Shown: piece by piece, positions 35,947 to 46,102 of the stretch | Numbering within the stretch: the stretch's first letter is position 1 | Layout: each line of letters begins with the position of its first letter | DNA from: Rhizobium oryzicola | GTDB lineage: Bacteria > Pseudomonadota > Alphaproteobacteria > Rhizobiales > Rhizobiaceae | Reading direction: 5' to 3' | Assembly: GCF_030504645.1 (NCBI RefSeq) | Contig: NZ_JAUKWQ010000006.1 | Location: 151,714 to 215,713, forward strand | DNA: 64,000 bases | Notes under the pieces: model-generated | Told to the model about the DNA's origin: nothing | The model's database searches: none | Seen by the model: the letters and a program-made list of their open reading frames with translations, nothing else | Translations under genes and position numbers: made by a program

Positions 35947-36366
35947 TCAGGCGTCCGTTGTTTTGCGGACATGGCGCCGGGGTGGTTCCCCATAGTAATC
36001 GCGATAGGCAGCGATCAAGTTGTTGGCATGACCGTAGCCGATTTCGAAGGCGATCTGCTTTAACGGCATATCCGTTTCCTCAACAAGACGCCTGACCGTC
36101 TGAAGACGGATCTGGCGGAGATGCCCAAAAATCGTCGTATTGCAGACCGTCCGGAAGGCCTGCACCAATCGGCGTTGGCTAACACCGGCGGCACGTGCGA
36201 GTTGGGCTTGCGAAGGTGGATTGGCCAAGCTCTTTGCCAGCATTGCGCTAGCGACGAGAACGGCGCTCCTGTCTTTGTCTGGCACCTCCGACGTGGATCG
36301 AACGAGAGATCCCGACCGGCGGTCAACGCTCACACCCTGCACACTGGCAGCAATCATCATATTCAT
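35947..36366 (-). CDS. AraC-family HTH regulator lacking a sensor domain
   Basis: The 139-residue product consists almost only of an AraC-type DNA-binding domain: SQAQLARAAGVSQRRLVQAFRTV as the first helix-turn-helix and LKQIAFEIGYGHANNLIAAYRDYYGEPP as the second. The usual N-terminal effector domain is missing; only about 40 unrelated residues precede. It may act as a constitutive or abundance-controlled regulator. Several ATGs cluster at the start, so the exact initiation site is unsure. Confidence 0.75.
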   Translation of the reverse strand: MNMMIAASVQGVSVDRRSGSLVRSTSEVPDKDRSAVLVASAMLAKSLANPPSQAQLARAAGVSQRRLVQAFRTVCNTTIFGHLRQIRLQTVRRLVEETDMPLKQIAFEIGYGHANNLIAAYRDYYGEPPRRHVRKTTDA

Positions 36367-36805
36367 ATGGAAAACACCTCATGCAGTCATCGACCGCCCG
36401 AGAACCGCATCCAGTAGCGTGGGAGCTGGACACAAAGTCATCACGAGCGGACGATCGCAGCAGATTAAGCATTCAGATGATTGACGGGTGCAGCTTGATC
36501 TCTCAGAACCAGCGCAGGGGGCCGTTCAAGCTAAGCGATTGCATGGCAGGGGCCGCGTGCCAGCGGTCTTTTGCCCTGATGCGATCTTCTTAGCATGTGC
36601 CTTAATCGGCCCCCAAGTCTCCCATCTCACCTGTCAGGCCGTCAACCTGCCAACTATGAAACCCCGGGCAATTTGTTAGAACGAATTTAATGAAGTCGCT
36701 ATGTCTCGGCGTCCGCCAAAGTTGGCTTTGCGTCCGGACATCTGGCAATGTCCCACCTCACCTAGAGCAAGAGAAGTATACTAGGGAGATTTAAGGGGCT
36801 TACGT
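36367..36805. other. Gene-free intergenic stretch
   Basis: About 440 bases between the start of the AraC regulator and the end of the acetyltransferase gene. Frames here are short, lack ribosome-binding sites and have no recognisable product. No strong hairpin or repeat was seen. The base composition is somewhat more even than in the flanking genes. Confidence 0.4.
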
Positions 36806-38089
36806 TCAGCCGTGCTTGCCCGCGATTGACATAATCTTTTCGCGCAGAATACGGGCCATGTTGCGCGTATTTTTATACGCATGCAACTGGGTTGCCACTT
36901 GCCTTACATCCCGGTCGCTGGTTTCGGTCAATCCAATCACCAAAGTTCCCATTTCCTCGCGCTCCATCCAGAAGCGGCTCATGATGGGGTGGTCGGGCAC
37001 GGCACAGGAATCAGAGCGAACGATATTGGCATCATCCAGATGCCATTCCGTCAGCTTCATCATCAGCAGCTTGCCCGGCGAATAGCGTGAGAAGCCCTCG
37101 TTATACGCGGTCTTCCAGGTGAAGGCTTCACCCGCCATCATGAACACGACGATGGAAGCGATAGCGCGACCGTTGAAGTCGATGGTGTGGATACGCACCG
37201 CATCCACTTCCGCCAGATTCCCGATCGCCTCACGGGCAAAGGCGGCGCGGTAACGGTCATTGATCAGAGCCGATTTCTTACGCCCCTTCCAGCCGCTGGC
37301 CTCCAGTGCCAGAAACTCCTCGGTGCGGCGGCGAATGTCGTCTGGCTGACGCGCGACTTCGTAAGTCAGTGTACCAGTGGCGGCAAGTGCCCGCCACTGT
37401 CTGCGCACGTCACGGAGATGATGGCCGGAAATGGCTCGCTTCAGATAGGTTTCGCCATCCTCGGAGCTTTGTAGCATCGGTCTTGAAAATGGACTGGTTA
37501 CCGTGATGGGTAGATTGCGCGCAACAGCCACGGCTCTGGTCAATTGCGCAAAGCGGCCGTTCAATCGCAGTTCCGGCAGGACAAGCACCGTGGGCATGCG
37601 GGCATCCTTGCGACCGAAGGCCTCGAGCATGTTATCGACGGTTTCGGCGGCATCTTCGGCATCGACCAGCGGTGTGCCGAGAGGACCGAAGGGGTTGGCC
37701 CAGGCGCGGATGATGCTAGGGCCCATCGAGAAGCCAGGCTTTTCTGTCGAGAACGGCATCAGGAAGCGCATGCGACTTCTGCGTTCGTTCTCGTCCCGGA
37801 TCAGCGCCAACTGGATTTGTCGGTCTTCGACGCGCGGCATGGCGGGTGCGAGCAGGCGCGCGCTGAAAAACACATTGGGTTCCATTACGCGGTTGGACAG
37901 GAAGTCCAACTCGTCCTGCAATTCATAGCCCATCGCCGCGGGATAGATGCTGAGCGTCCTTCCTGTTCTGCCAACGGAGATGGAGAGGCTTGCAGGTGGC
38001 GTCTTCGGCATGGGATTGCGAAGGTAACCGAGGTCACCAGGCTCTATGCTTGAGGAGGCGGGGTTTGGTAGTGGCGGCAGTTCGGTCAT
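36806..38089 (-). CDS. GNAT-type (BioF2-like/FemAB-like) acetyltransferase
   Basis: A 427-residue cytosolic protein. The C-terminal half fits the Acetyltransf_6 (BioF2-like) pattern: FLALEASGWKGRKKSALI, then IASIVVFMMAGEAFTWKTAYNEGFSRYSPGKLLM, then SDSCAVPDHPIMSRFW. Such proteins occur in exopolysaccharide loci. Its start overlaps the stop of the flippase gene by four bases, so the two are co-translated, suggesting a shared role in making or decorating a surface glycan. The substrate is unknown. Confidence 0.75.
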   Translation of the reverse strand: MTELPPLPNPASSSIEPGDLGYLRNPMPKTPPASLSISVGRTGRTLSIYPAAMGYELQDELDFLSNRVMEPNVFFSARLLAPAMPRVEDRQIQLALIRDENERRSRMRFLMPFSTEKPGFSMGPSIIRAWANPFGPLGTPLVDAEDAAETVDNMLEAFGRKDARMPTVLVLPELRLNGRFAQLTRAVAVARNLPITVTSPFSRPMLQSSEDGETYLKRAISGHHLRDVRRQWRALAATGTLTYEVARQPDDIRRRTEEFLALEASGWKGRKKSALINDRYRAAFAREAIGNLAEVDAVRIHTIDFNGRAIASIVVFMMAGEAFTWKTAYNEGFSRYSPGKLLMMKLTEWHLDDANIVRSDSCAVPDHPIMSRFWMEREEMGTLVIGLTETSDRDVRQVATQLHAYKNTRNMARILREKIMSIAGKHG

Positions 38090-39507
38090 GCGCGCGTACC
38101 CCCCTCTTTATGCGTATGGGACGGTGTTCTCTTCAAGGCAAAGAGTGTTATTCCAAAAGTATGCCTGACGGCAATATGCAAGAGCACGGCTTCGATCATC
38201 ATTGCAATGGCAGTTGCGCTCGCCGCGCCCACAAGGTCGAAACGCGGAACAAGAACCACATTCAATGTGACATTCGCGATCAGAACGATCGCATAGAGAC
38301 CGACGCAAAGCTTCTGGTGCCCGGACATGTTCAATAACACTTCTCCTGGTCCGACAAGAGCCTTGGCCAGGATGCCTGCAAACAGGATGAACATCAGCGG
38401 ATAACCGGCCGTGAAGGCTGGACCGAAGAGCGACAGCAGCAGCTTGCCGACAGCAAGCGCGGCAGCGCCCACCGCCAGTGCCGGCCAGAAACTCCATCGC
38501 GCGGCCTGGTGTGAAAAGGCTGCAAGCGCCTGGTGATCACCACGCGCGATGATGGATGAAAAGCGTGGCGCGGCCGCAGCCTTTACGGAAAAATACACGA
38601 ACTGAACCAGCACAATGGTTTTCGCCGCAGCGTAGTAGATCGCGACCTGGTCCGGTGGAAGGTAGAAACCCACAACCACCACATCCGAATTGGTCAGCAG
38701 GAAGCCGATGCCATCGACCACGAACACGGGGAATGCAAACCGTAGCCACGGTATGAACTCGAAACGCAGGCTACCACGCCCCACAACGCGGCGCAGGCGG
38801 ATCGTCAATCGAATGAACTGAAACAGAGTGGTGAGATAGGTGGCAGCGAGAGCCGCGGTCATCGCGGTAACGGCGCTGCGAGGTTCTCCCGCGGCAACAG
38901 CCAGCACCATCAGGATGAGGATCAGTAGTGGTCGTATGATGTAGGTGGGGCTGAGCGCCGTCACTGTCCAGCCATTGGCGCGCGCCGTTCCGTCCAGCAC
39001 ATCGCCCAGTGCAATCATCGGCAGGGTGAACAGCCCGAGGAAGACTGGAAGAAACCAATAGGCTTCCAGCGTCTCTCCCGCAAAACGGAGAACAGCAAAG
39101 CCGATGGTAGCGAGAATGCTGGCAGACAGCATCGCAAACACACGGGCTGTCCAGTTGAGCCCCCGCAACTCTGCTGTTTCATCCCGCTCCCGGTAATGGG
39201 GCAGGAAACGAATGACAACGGTGTGGAAGCCGAGGCAGGACAAATTGCCGAAGACGATGACGAGCACCCAAACGAAGGCGAAAATGCCATACTCGAATTC
39301 GCCCATTAGCCGGGCCTGGATGATCTGCGAAAGAAAGGCAATGCCGGCGCTGAAGATGCGGATCACGAAAGCGGTCAGCGCCATGCGCTGCGCGCGTGCA
39401 GTCTCGTCGGTTCCGGTCAGCATGGGCTGAAGCTTGCGCAACAGCGGTGCCAGCCGAATCCTGAGGCCTTGCGGCAGCATTCTCTCCGCAGTTTCGATGA
39501 TCGTCAT
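38086..39507 (-). CDS. Oligosaccharide flippase (Wzx/RfbX-like)
   Basis: A membrane protein of about 473 residues with roughly 12-14 helices (for example MALTAFVIRIFSAGIAFLSQ, WFLPVFLGLFTLPMIALG, YPLMFILFAGILAKALVG). LSQIIQARLMGEFEYGIFAFVW is the usual first-helix motif of polysaccharide flippases. It should flip lipid-linked sugar units across the inner membrane. The ATG chosen has no clear ribosome-binding site. No glycosyltransferase or polymerase gene is next to this pair. Confidence 0.82.
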   Translation of the reverse strand: MTIIETAERMLPQGLRIRLAPLLRKLQPMLTGTDETARAQRMALTAFVIRIFSAGIAFLSQIIQARLMGEFEYGIFAFVWVLVIVFGNLSCLGFHTVVIRFLPHYRERDETAELRGLNWTARVFAMLSASILATIGFAVLRFAGETLEAYWFLPVFLGLFTLPMIALGDVLDGTARANGWTVTALSPTYIIRPLLILILMVLAVAAGEPRSAVTAMTAALAATYLTTLFQFIRLTIRLRRVVGRGSLRFEFIPWLRFAFPVFVVDGIGFLLTNSDVVVVGFYLPPDQVAIYYAAAKTIVLVQFVYFSVKAAAAPRFSSIIARGDHQALAAFSHQAARWSFWPALAVGAAALAVGKLLLSLFGPAFTAGYPLMFILFAGILAKALVGPGEVLLNMSGHQKLCVGLYAIVLIANVTLNVVLVPRFDLVGAASATAIAMMIEAVLLHIAVRHTFGITLFALKRTPSHTHKEGGTRA

Positions 39508-39634
39508 ATGGGGCGCGCGCAATACTCGTCAGAAGCCGGACCGACACCCGAGACTATTGCGCTGTCGCAGTTAAGAAAGCATTGCCACATTGCCTTGAAG
39601 GCAGCGGATTTCCTCGCTGCTTCAATAGCCTGCG

Positions 39635-39663
39635 CAACAAAAAGGCCGCCCTCAGGCAGCCTT
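39635..39663 (-). terminator. secA terminator
   Basis: On the minus strand, AAGGCTGCC pairs with GGCGGCCTT (one G-U) around a TGAG loop, followed by TTTTTG. It begins 23 bases past the secA stop codon. Confidence 0.85.
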
Positions 39664-39686
39664 CTTGGCCGTCATTGATGTGTCGC

Positions 39687-42398
39687 TCAGGCCTGTTCGA
39701 ACGCGCCGTGGCAGTGCTTGAACTTCTTGCCCGAGCCGCAAGGGCAGGCCTCGTTACGACCAACCTTACCCCAGGTGGAGGGGTCAGCGGGATCGCGATT
39801 TTCCGGCGCTACGGCCTGCATGAAGCCGCCCGTCTGGAATTCGTCCTGGCCGGTAGAGGCATCGATATGGTGGGCCTGCATGAAGGGCGGCGGTTCCGGT
39901 GCCGGTGACGGCTCCTGCATCAGTTCGACGCGCATCAGCTGTGCCGTCACGGCTTCGCGCAAGTTGGCGAGAAGCGCTTGGAACAGCTCGAAAGCTTCCG
40001 CCTTGTATTCCTGCAACGGATCGCGCTGCGCGTAACCGCGGAAGCCGACGACCGAGCGCAGGTGGTCGAGGTTGACGATATGCTCGCGCCACAGATGATC
40101 CAGCGTCTGCAACAGGATCGAGCGCTCCACATAGGTCATGATCTCGGGACCGAAGCGTTCTGCACGATCCTTGGCAGCGGCGTCCGCAGCCTCTGTGATG
40201 CGCTCGCGGATATCGTCTTCGGCAATGCCTTCTTCCTGTACCCAGTCGGCGATCGGGAGATCGAGGTTCAGCAGGCGTTCGACGCCTTCCTTCAGGCCTG
40301 CCGCATCCCACTGTTCGGCATAGGCGCGCTCCGGGATGTGCTTGGTGACAAGCATTTCGATGACTTCGTGGCGCATGTCGGCAACCGTCTCGCTGAGATC
40401 GGTCGCGTCCATCAACTCGATGCGCTGCTCGAAGATGACCTTGCGCTGGTCGTTGGTGACATCGTCGTATTTCAGAAGGTTCTTGCGGACGTCGAAGTTG
40501 CGGGCTTCCACCTTTTTCTGGGCGCGTTCCAGCGCCTTGTTGATCCAGGGGTGGACGATCGCCTCTCCATCCTTCAGTCCGAGCTTCTGCAGCATGCCGT
40601 CCATGCGGTCGGAGCCGAAGATGCGCATGAGGTCGTCCTGAAGCGACAGATAGAACTTCGAGCGGCCCGGGTCACCCTGACGGCCGGAGCGGCCGCGCAA
40701 CTGGTTGTCGATGCGGCGGCTTTCGTGACGCTCGGTCGCGATCACGTAGAGACCGCCAGCGGCCAGGGCCTTTTCCTTGAGCTGCTTGACTTCGGCGCGG
40801 ATCGCCTGCTCCTTGGCATCGCGTTCCGGGCCGGGCTCCATACCTTCCAGATCACGCTCCAGGCGCATGTCGATATTGCCGCCAAGCTGGATGTCGGTAC
40901 CGCGGCCAGCCATGTTGGTAGCAATGGTCACAGCACCAGGCACGCCGGCCTGACTGACGATATAGGCTTCCTGCTCGTGGTAACGGGCGTTCAGAACGTT
41001 GAAGGAATTGAAGCCGACCTGCTTCAGCATGGCGGCCAGCAACTCCGACTTTTCAATGGAGGTCGTACCCACGAGAACCGGCTGGCCACGCTCATGGGCC
41101 GTCTTGATCTCTTCGATGATCGCCTTAAACTTTTCCTCCGCCGTCCGATAGACTTCGTCGCTTTCGTCGATGCGCTGGATCGGCAGGTTGGTCGGCACTT
41201 CAACAACGTCGAGGCCGTAGATGTTGGCGAATTCTTCCGCTTCCGTCGAGGCAGTACCGGTCATGCCGGCGAGCTTCGAATACATGCGGAAGTAATTCTG
41301 GAAGGTGATCGAAGCCAGCGTCTGGTTTTCCGGCTGGATCTGCACCTTTTCCTTTGCTTCGAGAGCCTGATGCTGACCTTCCGAATAGCGGCGGCCCGGC
41401 ATCATGCGACCGGTGAACTCGTCAATGATGACGATTTCGCCGTTGCGGACGATGTAATCCTTGTCACGCTGGAAAAGCTTGTGCGCCTTCAAGGCGTTGT
41501 TGATGTGGTGAACGATTGCGACGTTCTCGACGTCGTAGAGAGATTCACCCTTCAGCAGGCCTGCCTGGCGCAGCAGGTTTTCGAGCTTCTCCGTGCCTTC
41601 TTCCGAGAAGTTGGCCGAGCGCTGCTTTTCATCGATCTCGTAATCTTCCGACGTTAGCAGCGGGATGAAGGCATCGATCGTGTTGTAGAGATCGGAGCGG
41701 TCATCGAGCGGACCGGAGATGATGAGCGGCGTGCGCGCCTCGTCGATCAGGATCGAGTCCACTTCGTCGACGATCGCGAAGTTATGGCCGCGCTGCACCA
41801 TTTGGCTGCGGTCGTACTTCATATTGTCGCGCAGATAATCGAAGCCGAGTTCGTTGTTCGTCGCATAGGTAATGTCGCAGGCATAGGCTGCGCGGCGCTG
41901 TTCATCATCAAGTCCGTGGACGATGACGCCGGTGGTGAGGCCAAGGAAGCCGTAGAGGCGGCCCATGATGCCGGCATCGCGGCTGGCAAGGTAATCGTTG
42001 ACGGTCACCACATGCACGCCCTTGCCGGACAGCGCATTGAGATAGACCGGCAATGTTGCGACCAGCGTCTTGCCTTCACCGGTCTTCATTTCGGCAATAT
42101 TGCCGTCATGCAGGATCATGCCGCCGGTGAGCTGAACATCGAAGGGGCGCATGCCGAGAACGCGGCGAGACGCTTCGCGAACGACGGCGAAGGCCGGAAT
42201 GATGATGTCATCCAGGGACTTGCCATTGGCGAGCTCCTGTTTGAACTCGACCGTCTTTGCGGCGAGTGCCTCGTCCGAAAGCCCCTTGATGCTTTCTTCG
42301 AGCTTGCCAATGGCCTCGATCCGCGAGCGATAGGAACGGACGCGGCGGTCGTTGGACGAACCGAATATCTTGCGGGCTAACCCACCGAAGCTGACCAT
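39687..42398 (-). CDS. secA: Preprotein translocase ATPase SecA
   Basis: The 903-residue product has Walker A MKTGEGKT at residues 104-111, the Q-motif region, and DEAD-type [20 protein letters not shown]. The helicase motifs [11 protein letters not shown] and [10 protein letters not shown] follow. The C-terminal SecB-binding zinc site uses C885, C887, C896 and H897 ([15 protein letters not shown]). It drives post-translational export through SecYEG. The gene is monocistronic and divergent to the parvulin gene. Confidence 0.98.
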   Translation of the reverse strand: MVSFGGLARKIFGSSNDRRVRSYRSRIEAIGKLEESIKGLSDEALAAKTVEFKQELANGKSLDDIIIPAFAVVREASRRVLGMRPFDVQLTGGMILHDGNIAEMKTGEGKTLVATLPVYLNALSGKGVHVVTVNDYLASRDAGIMGRLYGFLGLTTGVIVHGLDDEQRRAAYACDITYATNNELGFDYLRDNMKYDRSQMVQRGHNFAIVDEVDSILIDEARTPLIISGPLDDRSDLYNTIDAFIPLLTSEDYEIDEKQRSANFSEEGTEKLENLLRQAGLLKGESLYDVENVAIVHHINNALKAHKLFQRDKDYIVRNGEIVIIDEFTGRMMPGRRYSEGQHQALEAKEKVQIQPENQTLASITFQNYFRMYSKLAGMTGTASTEAEEFANIYGLDVVEVPTNLPIQRIDESDEVYRTAEEKFKAIIEEIKTAHERGQPVLVGTTSIEKSELLAAMLKQVGFNSFNVLNARYHEQEAYIVSQAGVPGAVTIATNMAGRGTDIQLGGNIDMRLERDLEGMEPGPERDAKEQAIRAEVKQLKEKALAAGGLYVIATERHESRRIDNQLRGRSGRQGDPGRSKFYLSLQDDLMRIFGSDRMDGMLQKLGLKDGEAIVHPWINKALERAQKKVEARNFDVRKNLLKYDDVTNDQRKVIFEQRIELMDATDLSETVADMRHEVIEMLVTKHIPERAYAEQWDAAGLKEGVERLLNLDLPIADWVQEEGIAEDDIRERITEAADAAAKDRAERFGPEIMTYVERSILLQTLDHLWREHIVNLDHLRSVVGFRGYAQRDPLQEYKAEAFELFQALLANLREAVTAQLMRVELMQEPSPAPEPPPFMQAHHIDASTGQDEFQTGGFMQAVAPENRDPADPSTWGKVGRNEACPCGSGKKFKHCHGAFEQA

Positions 42399-42545
42399 AC
42401 CGATGGCCCTTTCTGAACTGATGCAGCATCACTGATCAGTCTCCGGCGGACGCGACCTTCGTCGTGATTTTCACAGACAAAATCCTGCGATCGCCCGGAA
42501 ACTCTTCTGGACGCGAAGTAGCGTGACAGATAAGAGGGGGTGCAA

Positions 42546-42574
42546 TTGATGTCAACGGTTCCGGCCGATACAGA
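42546..42574 (+). promoter_or_regulatory. Candidate sigma-70 promoter of the parvulin gene
   Basis: TTGATG and TACAGA are separated by exactly 17 bases, placing a start about 80 bases upstream of the coding region. It was found by eye and rests on consensus match and spacing only. Confidence 0.35.
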
Positions 42575-42657
42575 ATGGCCACAATCCGGTGTTTGTGAAG
42601 CTTATCCGGCCGGGATCAGGCTTGCTGAGACCGGTGCCAAATCCGAAAGGTAGATCT

Positions 42658-43500
42658 ATGTTGCGCCAAACCTTCATCGCAGCTGCCGCTCTGGCTGCCG
42701 CGGTTTCCTTCCAGATGCCTGCTTTCGCTCAGGACGATGCCCTGATCGCCAAGGTTGGTACTGTCGAAATTCACCAGTCCGACCTGGACATGGCGATCTC
42801 CAATCTGAGCGCGCAATATCAGCAGCTGCCGGATGAGCAGAAGAAGGCCGCCGCCCTTTCGCAGATCATCGACATCAAGCTGATTTCCAAGAAGGCCAAT
42901 GAAGCCGGCCTGCAGAACGGTACCGATTTCAAGAAGCGCATGGCGTTCCTGCAGGATCGCGAACTGCACAATGCCTATCTGCGCAGCGAATTCGACAAGC
43001 TGACCTCTCAGGAAGTCAAGGCTCGCTACGACAAGGAAGTCGCAGCCATGCCGAAGGAAGAAGAAGTTCGCGCCCGCCACATTCTCGTGAAGACCGAGGA
43101 TGAAGCCAAGGACATCATCAAGCAGCTCGATGCCGGCAAGGATTTCGTTGAACTCGCCAAGGCAAAGTCCGAGGACAGCAGCAAGTCTGATGGTGGTGAT
43201 CTCGGCTACTTCACCAAGGGCCGCATGGTTCCGGAATTCGAAGAAGCAGCTTTTGCTCTTCAGAAGGGTACCTACACCAAGACCCCGGTGAAGTCGCAGT
43301 TCGGCTATCACGTCATCAAGGTCGAGGATAAGCGCGACGCCCAGCCGCCGGCATTCGACCAGGTGGAGCCGCAGGTTCGCCAGATCGTCATGCAGGAGAA
43401 GTATTCTCAGATCATCGACCAGGCCAAGGCCGCCCAGAAGGTCGAGATCGTGGACGAAACTCTGCGCAAGAGCTACGACGAGCTCACAAAGGGCGAGTAA
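42658..43500 (+). CDS. Periplasmic peptidyl-prolyl isomerase (parvulin)
   Basis: The 280-residue product has a signal peptide (FIAAAALAAAVSFQMPAFAQ), a SurA/PpiC-like N-terminal helical part and a parvulin domain (VRARHILVKTEDEAKDIIKQL, DGGDLGYFTKGRMVPEFEEAAFAL, QFGYHVIKVED). It should help fold envelope proteins; the SecA gene beside it fits an export theme. The start is set by a signal peptide and an AAAGG site. A terminator follows at once. Confidence 0.9.
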   Translation: MLRQTFIAAAALAAAVSFQMPAFAQDDALIAKVGTVEIHQSDLDMAISNLSAQYQQLPDEQKKAAALSQIIDIKLISKKANEAGLQNGTDFKKRMAFLQDRELHNAYLRSEFDKLTSQEVKARYDKEVAAMPKEEEVRARHILVKTEDEAKDIIKQLDAGKDFVELAKAKSEDSSKSDGGDLGYFTKGRMVPEFEEAAFALQKGTYTKTPVKSQFGYHVIKVEDKRDAQPPAFDQVEPQVRQIVMQEKYSQIIDQAKAAQKVEIVDETLRKSYDELTKGE

Positions 43501-43522
43501 TCGTTCTCACATCACCAAGCCC

Positions 43523-43546
43523 GGCCCGCTTTTTGCGGGCCTTTTC
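43523..43546 (+). terminator. Terminator after the parvulin gene
   Basis: GGCCCGC and GCGGGCC form a 7-base stem with a five-T loop, followed by TTTTC. It separates the parvulin gene from argJ. Confidence 0.85.
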
Positions 43547-43566
43547 TTGTTAGCAACGAGGAAACC

Positions 43567-44808
43567 ATGTCCGTTACCGTCTCGCCGCTTGCCCCGAAAG
43601 CCTATCCCGAAATGCCTGCCCTGCGTGGCGTGCGAATGGCAACCGCTGCTGCCGGCATCAAGTACAAGAACCGTACTGATGTGCTGTTGATGGTATTCGA
43701 TGATGGCGCCGACGTTGCGGGCGTGTTCACTCGCTCCAAGTGCCCTTCGGCGCCTGTCGACTTCTGCCGTGCGAACCTTCCCCACGGCAAGGCGCGCGCT
43801 GTCGTGGTCAATTCGGGCAATGCCAACGCCTTTACCGGTGTTAAGGGCAAGGCTGCCACGGAACTGACGGCGCAGTCCGCTTCCGAGGCTGTCGGCTGCG
43901 GTCTGAACGAAGTCTATCTTGCCTCGACGGGCGTAATCGGTGAGCCGCTGGATGCAACGAAATTCGCAGGCGTGCTGGGCGAGATGAACGGACGTGGCAC
44001 GCCGGATTTCTGGCTGGAAGCCGCCAAGGCGATCATGACGACGGATACCTATCCGAAGGTTGCGACCCGCCAGGCTGAGCTCGGTGGCGTCACCGTCACC
44101 ATCAACGGCATCGCCAAGGGTGCGGGCATGATCGCGCCTGACATGGCCACCATGTTGTCCTTCGTTGTCACCGATGCGGATATCGCGGCACCTGCACTGC
44201 AGGCGCTTCTGTCTGAAGGTGTTGGTCCGACCTTCAATTCCGTTACCGTCGACAGTGATACCTCGACCTCCGATACGTTGCTTCTATTTGCGACGGGGAA
44301 GGCTGCCGCGGATGGTCAGGCACGTATTGAAGCGGCTGACGATGCGCGTCTCGCTTCCTTCCGTGCTGCGCTGAACGACCTTTTGAAGGATCTCGCCTTG
44401 CAAGTGGTTCGTGACGGCGAAGGCGCTCGCAAGATGGTTGAAGTGCGCGTGACCGGTGCAGAAAGCGATGCCGCCGCCAAGCGGATCGCGCTTTCGATTG
44501 CGAACTCCCCGCTGGTCAAGACCGCTGTCGCCGGTGAAGATGCCAATTGGGGCCGTGTCGTCATGGCCGTCGGCAAGTCCGGCGAAGCTGCGGATCGCGA
44601 TCGTCTGGCCATCTGGTTCGGTGATGTGCGCGTTGCCGTCAACGGCGAACGCGATGCTGGCTATTCCGAGGCTGCGGCCACGGCCGTCATGCAGAGGCAA
44701 GATATCGTCATCCGCGCCGATATCGGACTGGGTTCCGGCACGGCTACCGTCTGGACATGTGACCTGACGAAGGAATATGTGGCCATCAATGGTGACTACC
44801 GGAGCTGA
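43567..44808 (+). CDS. argJ: Bifunctional ornithine acetyltransferase / N-acetylglutamate synthase
   Basis: The 413-residue product is an ArgJ Ntn-type protein. The self-cleavage site is at A194-T195 within [11 protein letters not shown], yielding two chains with T195 as nucleophile. [13 protein letters not shown] and GIAKGAGMI are conserved. It transfers acetyl from N-acetylornithine to glutamate in cyclic arginine synthesis. It begins the run argJ-GNAT-mutT with five bases to the next gene. Together with argH it covers arginine steps in this window. Confidence 0.95.
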   Translation: MSVTVSPLAPKAYPEMPALRGVRMATAAAGIKYKNRTDVLLMVFDDGADVAGVFTRSKCPSAPVDFCRANLPHGKARAVVVNSGNANAFTGVKGKAATELTAQSASEAVGCGLNEVYLASTGVIGEPLDATKFAGVLGEMNGRGTPDFWLEAAKAIMTTDTYPKVATRQAELGGVTVTINGIAKGAGMIAPDMATMLSFVVTDADIAAPALQALLSEGVGPTFNSVTVDSDTSTSDTLLLFATGKAAADGQARIEAADDARLASFRAALNDLLKDLALQVVRDGEGARKMVEVRVTGAESDAAAKRIALSIANSPLVKTAVAGEDANWGRVVMAVGKSGEAADRDRLAIWFGDVRVAVNGERDAGYSEAAATAVMQRQDIVIRADIGLGSGTATVWTCDLTKEYVAINGDYRS

Positions 44809-44813
44809 TCCTA

Positions 44814-45596
44814 TTGATGCAGGCAATTTCTCCCCACGGCAATCTGCCGCTGGTTCGCCGCCTGGAGGCTGTTGGCTTCCGTGCATGGCCAGCGGCATCC
44901 GTGGTTTATGATGGCAGCTGGCAGGTGCGTTTGACGGGTGGGCATCCGTCGAAGCGCCTGAATTGCGTCGTTCCCCTGGACCCCTCTGATGATCGCGACG
45001 TGGTGATCCGCGTCGAAAAGGCGCGTAAGCGGTTTGAGCATTATGGTCGCCCGCTGGTGATCCGAGAAACGCCGCTTGCGCCGCTGGGCCTTCTCTCAAC
45101 GCTCGAAGCTGACGGCTGGAAGCGCTTCGAGACGGTCAGCGTGATGACATCCGACCTGACAGGTCTGGAGCTGCCGGATACTCTGGATCATCTGCCAAGC
45201 CACGATATCGGTCGTTATATCGATGCGTCGCTTGCTGTCGAAGGGGAGGACAGTTCGCTGAAGCCTGCGCTTGCGGAAATCCTCAGTGCCATCAAGCCCA
45301 ACTCCGGCCTTTTCATCGCGGAAAAGCCCGCTGAAGGGCCACAGGCAACCATGCTTTGCGTTCAGGACAATGATCTTGCCGGCATCCTGTCCTTTGCCGT
45401 GACTGAAGCGCGTCGCCGTCAGGGTATTGGCACGGAACTCTTTACCGCAGCCCTCCGCTGGGCCCGCATCAGCGGCGCCCGAACCGCTTGGCTGCAGGTG
45501 CATGCGGATAATGTTCCGGCACGTGCGCTTTATGCCAAGTTCGGCTTCCGGGATGTCTATCACTATCACTATTGGCGCCACGGAGAGGCCGCGTGA
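44814..45596 (+). CDS. GNAT family N-acetyltransferase
   Basis: The 260-residue product carries a C-terminal GNAT domain: LAGILSFAVTEARRRQGIGTELFTAALRWA (acetyl-CoA pyrophosphate loop RRRQGIGTEL) and LQVHADNVPARALYAKFGFRDVYHYHYW. The N-terminal 150 residues are less typical. The TTG start is kept because GGAG lies nine bases upstream; an ATG one codon later is the alternative. It sits between argJ and mutT with tight spacing, but the acceptor is not known. Confidence 0.82.
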   Translation: MMQAISPHGNLPLVRRLEAVGFRAWPAASVVYDGSWQVRLTGGHPSKRLNCVVPLDPSDDRDVVIRVEKARKRFEHYGRPLVIRETPLAPLGLLSTLEADGWKRFETVSVMTSDLTGLELPDTLDHLPSHDIGRYIDASLAVEGEDSSLKPALAEILSAIKPNSGLFIAEKPAEGPQATMLCVQDNDLAGILSFAVTEARRRQGIGTELFTAALRWARISGARTAWLQVHADNVPARALYAKFGFRDVYHYHYWRHGEAA

Positions 45597-46003
45597 GCGA
45601 GAGCCGAAAGATTCTTCTCGTTGCGGCCTGTGCTCTGGTGGATGCCGATGGGCGTATTCTGTTGGCGCAGCGCCCGGAGGGCAAGAGCCTGGCAGGACTT
45701 TGGGAGTTTCCCGGCGGCAAGGTTGAGGCCGGCGAGACGCCAGAGGAAACTCTGGTGCGCGAGCTTTCCGAAGAGTTGGGGATCGTAACCAAGGTGCCTT
45801 GCCTGGCACCTCTCACCTTCGCCAGCCACACCTATGAAACCTTTCACCTCCTGATGCCGCTTTATGTCTGCCGTCGCTATGAGGGCATCCCCGTTGGTCG
45901 CGAAAGTCAGGCGATCAAGTGGGTTCGCCCATCGGCGTTGCGCGATTATCCGATGCCGCCTGCGGATGAGCCGCTGATCCCGTTCCTCCAAGACCTGTTG
46001 TAG
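45593..46003 (+). CDS. mutT: 8-oxo-dGTP diphosphatase MutT
   Basis: The 136-residue product has a full Nudix box, GGKVEAGETPEETLVRELSEEL. It begins ILLVAACALVDADGRILLAQRPEGK and contains FASHTYETFHLLMPLYVCRR, as in MutT. It sanitises the nucleotide pool by hydrolysing 8-oxo-dGTP. The GTG start overlaps the stop of the GNAT gene by four bases and has GGAGAG before it. Confidence 0.88.
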   Translation: MSESRKILLVAACALVDADGRILLAQRPEGKSLAGLWEFPGGKVEAGETPEETLVRELSEELGIVTKVPCLAPLTFASHTYETFHLLMPLYVCRRYEGIPVGRESQAIKWVRPSALRDYPMPPADEPLIPFLQDLL

Positions 46004-46068
46004 GTTTTCCACAGGCGATCGCGGAGATGAAACTCCGTTAACAGATCCTTTAATGGATGCGGGCAATA

Positions 46069-46092
46069 TTACGCATCGTGTAGATTGCGTAA
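46069..46092 (+). promoter_or_regulatory. Inverted repeat just before the small protein gene
   Basis: TTACGCA and TGCGTAA form a perfect 7-base inverted repeat with a 10-base spacer, ending 10 bases before the next ATG. It could be an operator or a hairpin next to the ribosome-binding site. Confidence 0.4.
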
Positions 46093-46102
46093 CGAGGCCC
46101 CG

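Noticed and set aside
34375..39686. An integrated element with att sites at tRNA-Leu
   Set aside because: No integrase was found and no second copy of the tRNA 3' end was seen before secA, so only a possible island, not a defined element, is reported.
39978..41657. A 559-codon plus-strand frame inside secA
   Set aside because: It is entirely antisense to the conserved SecA coding sequence, and the product shows no domain.
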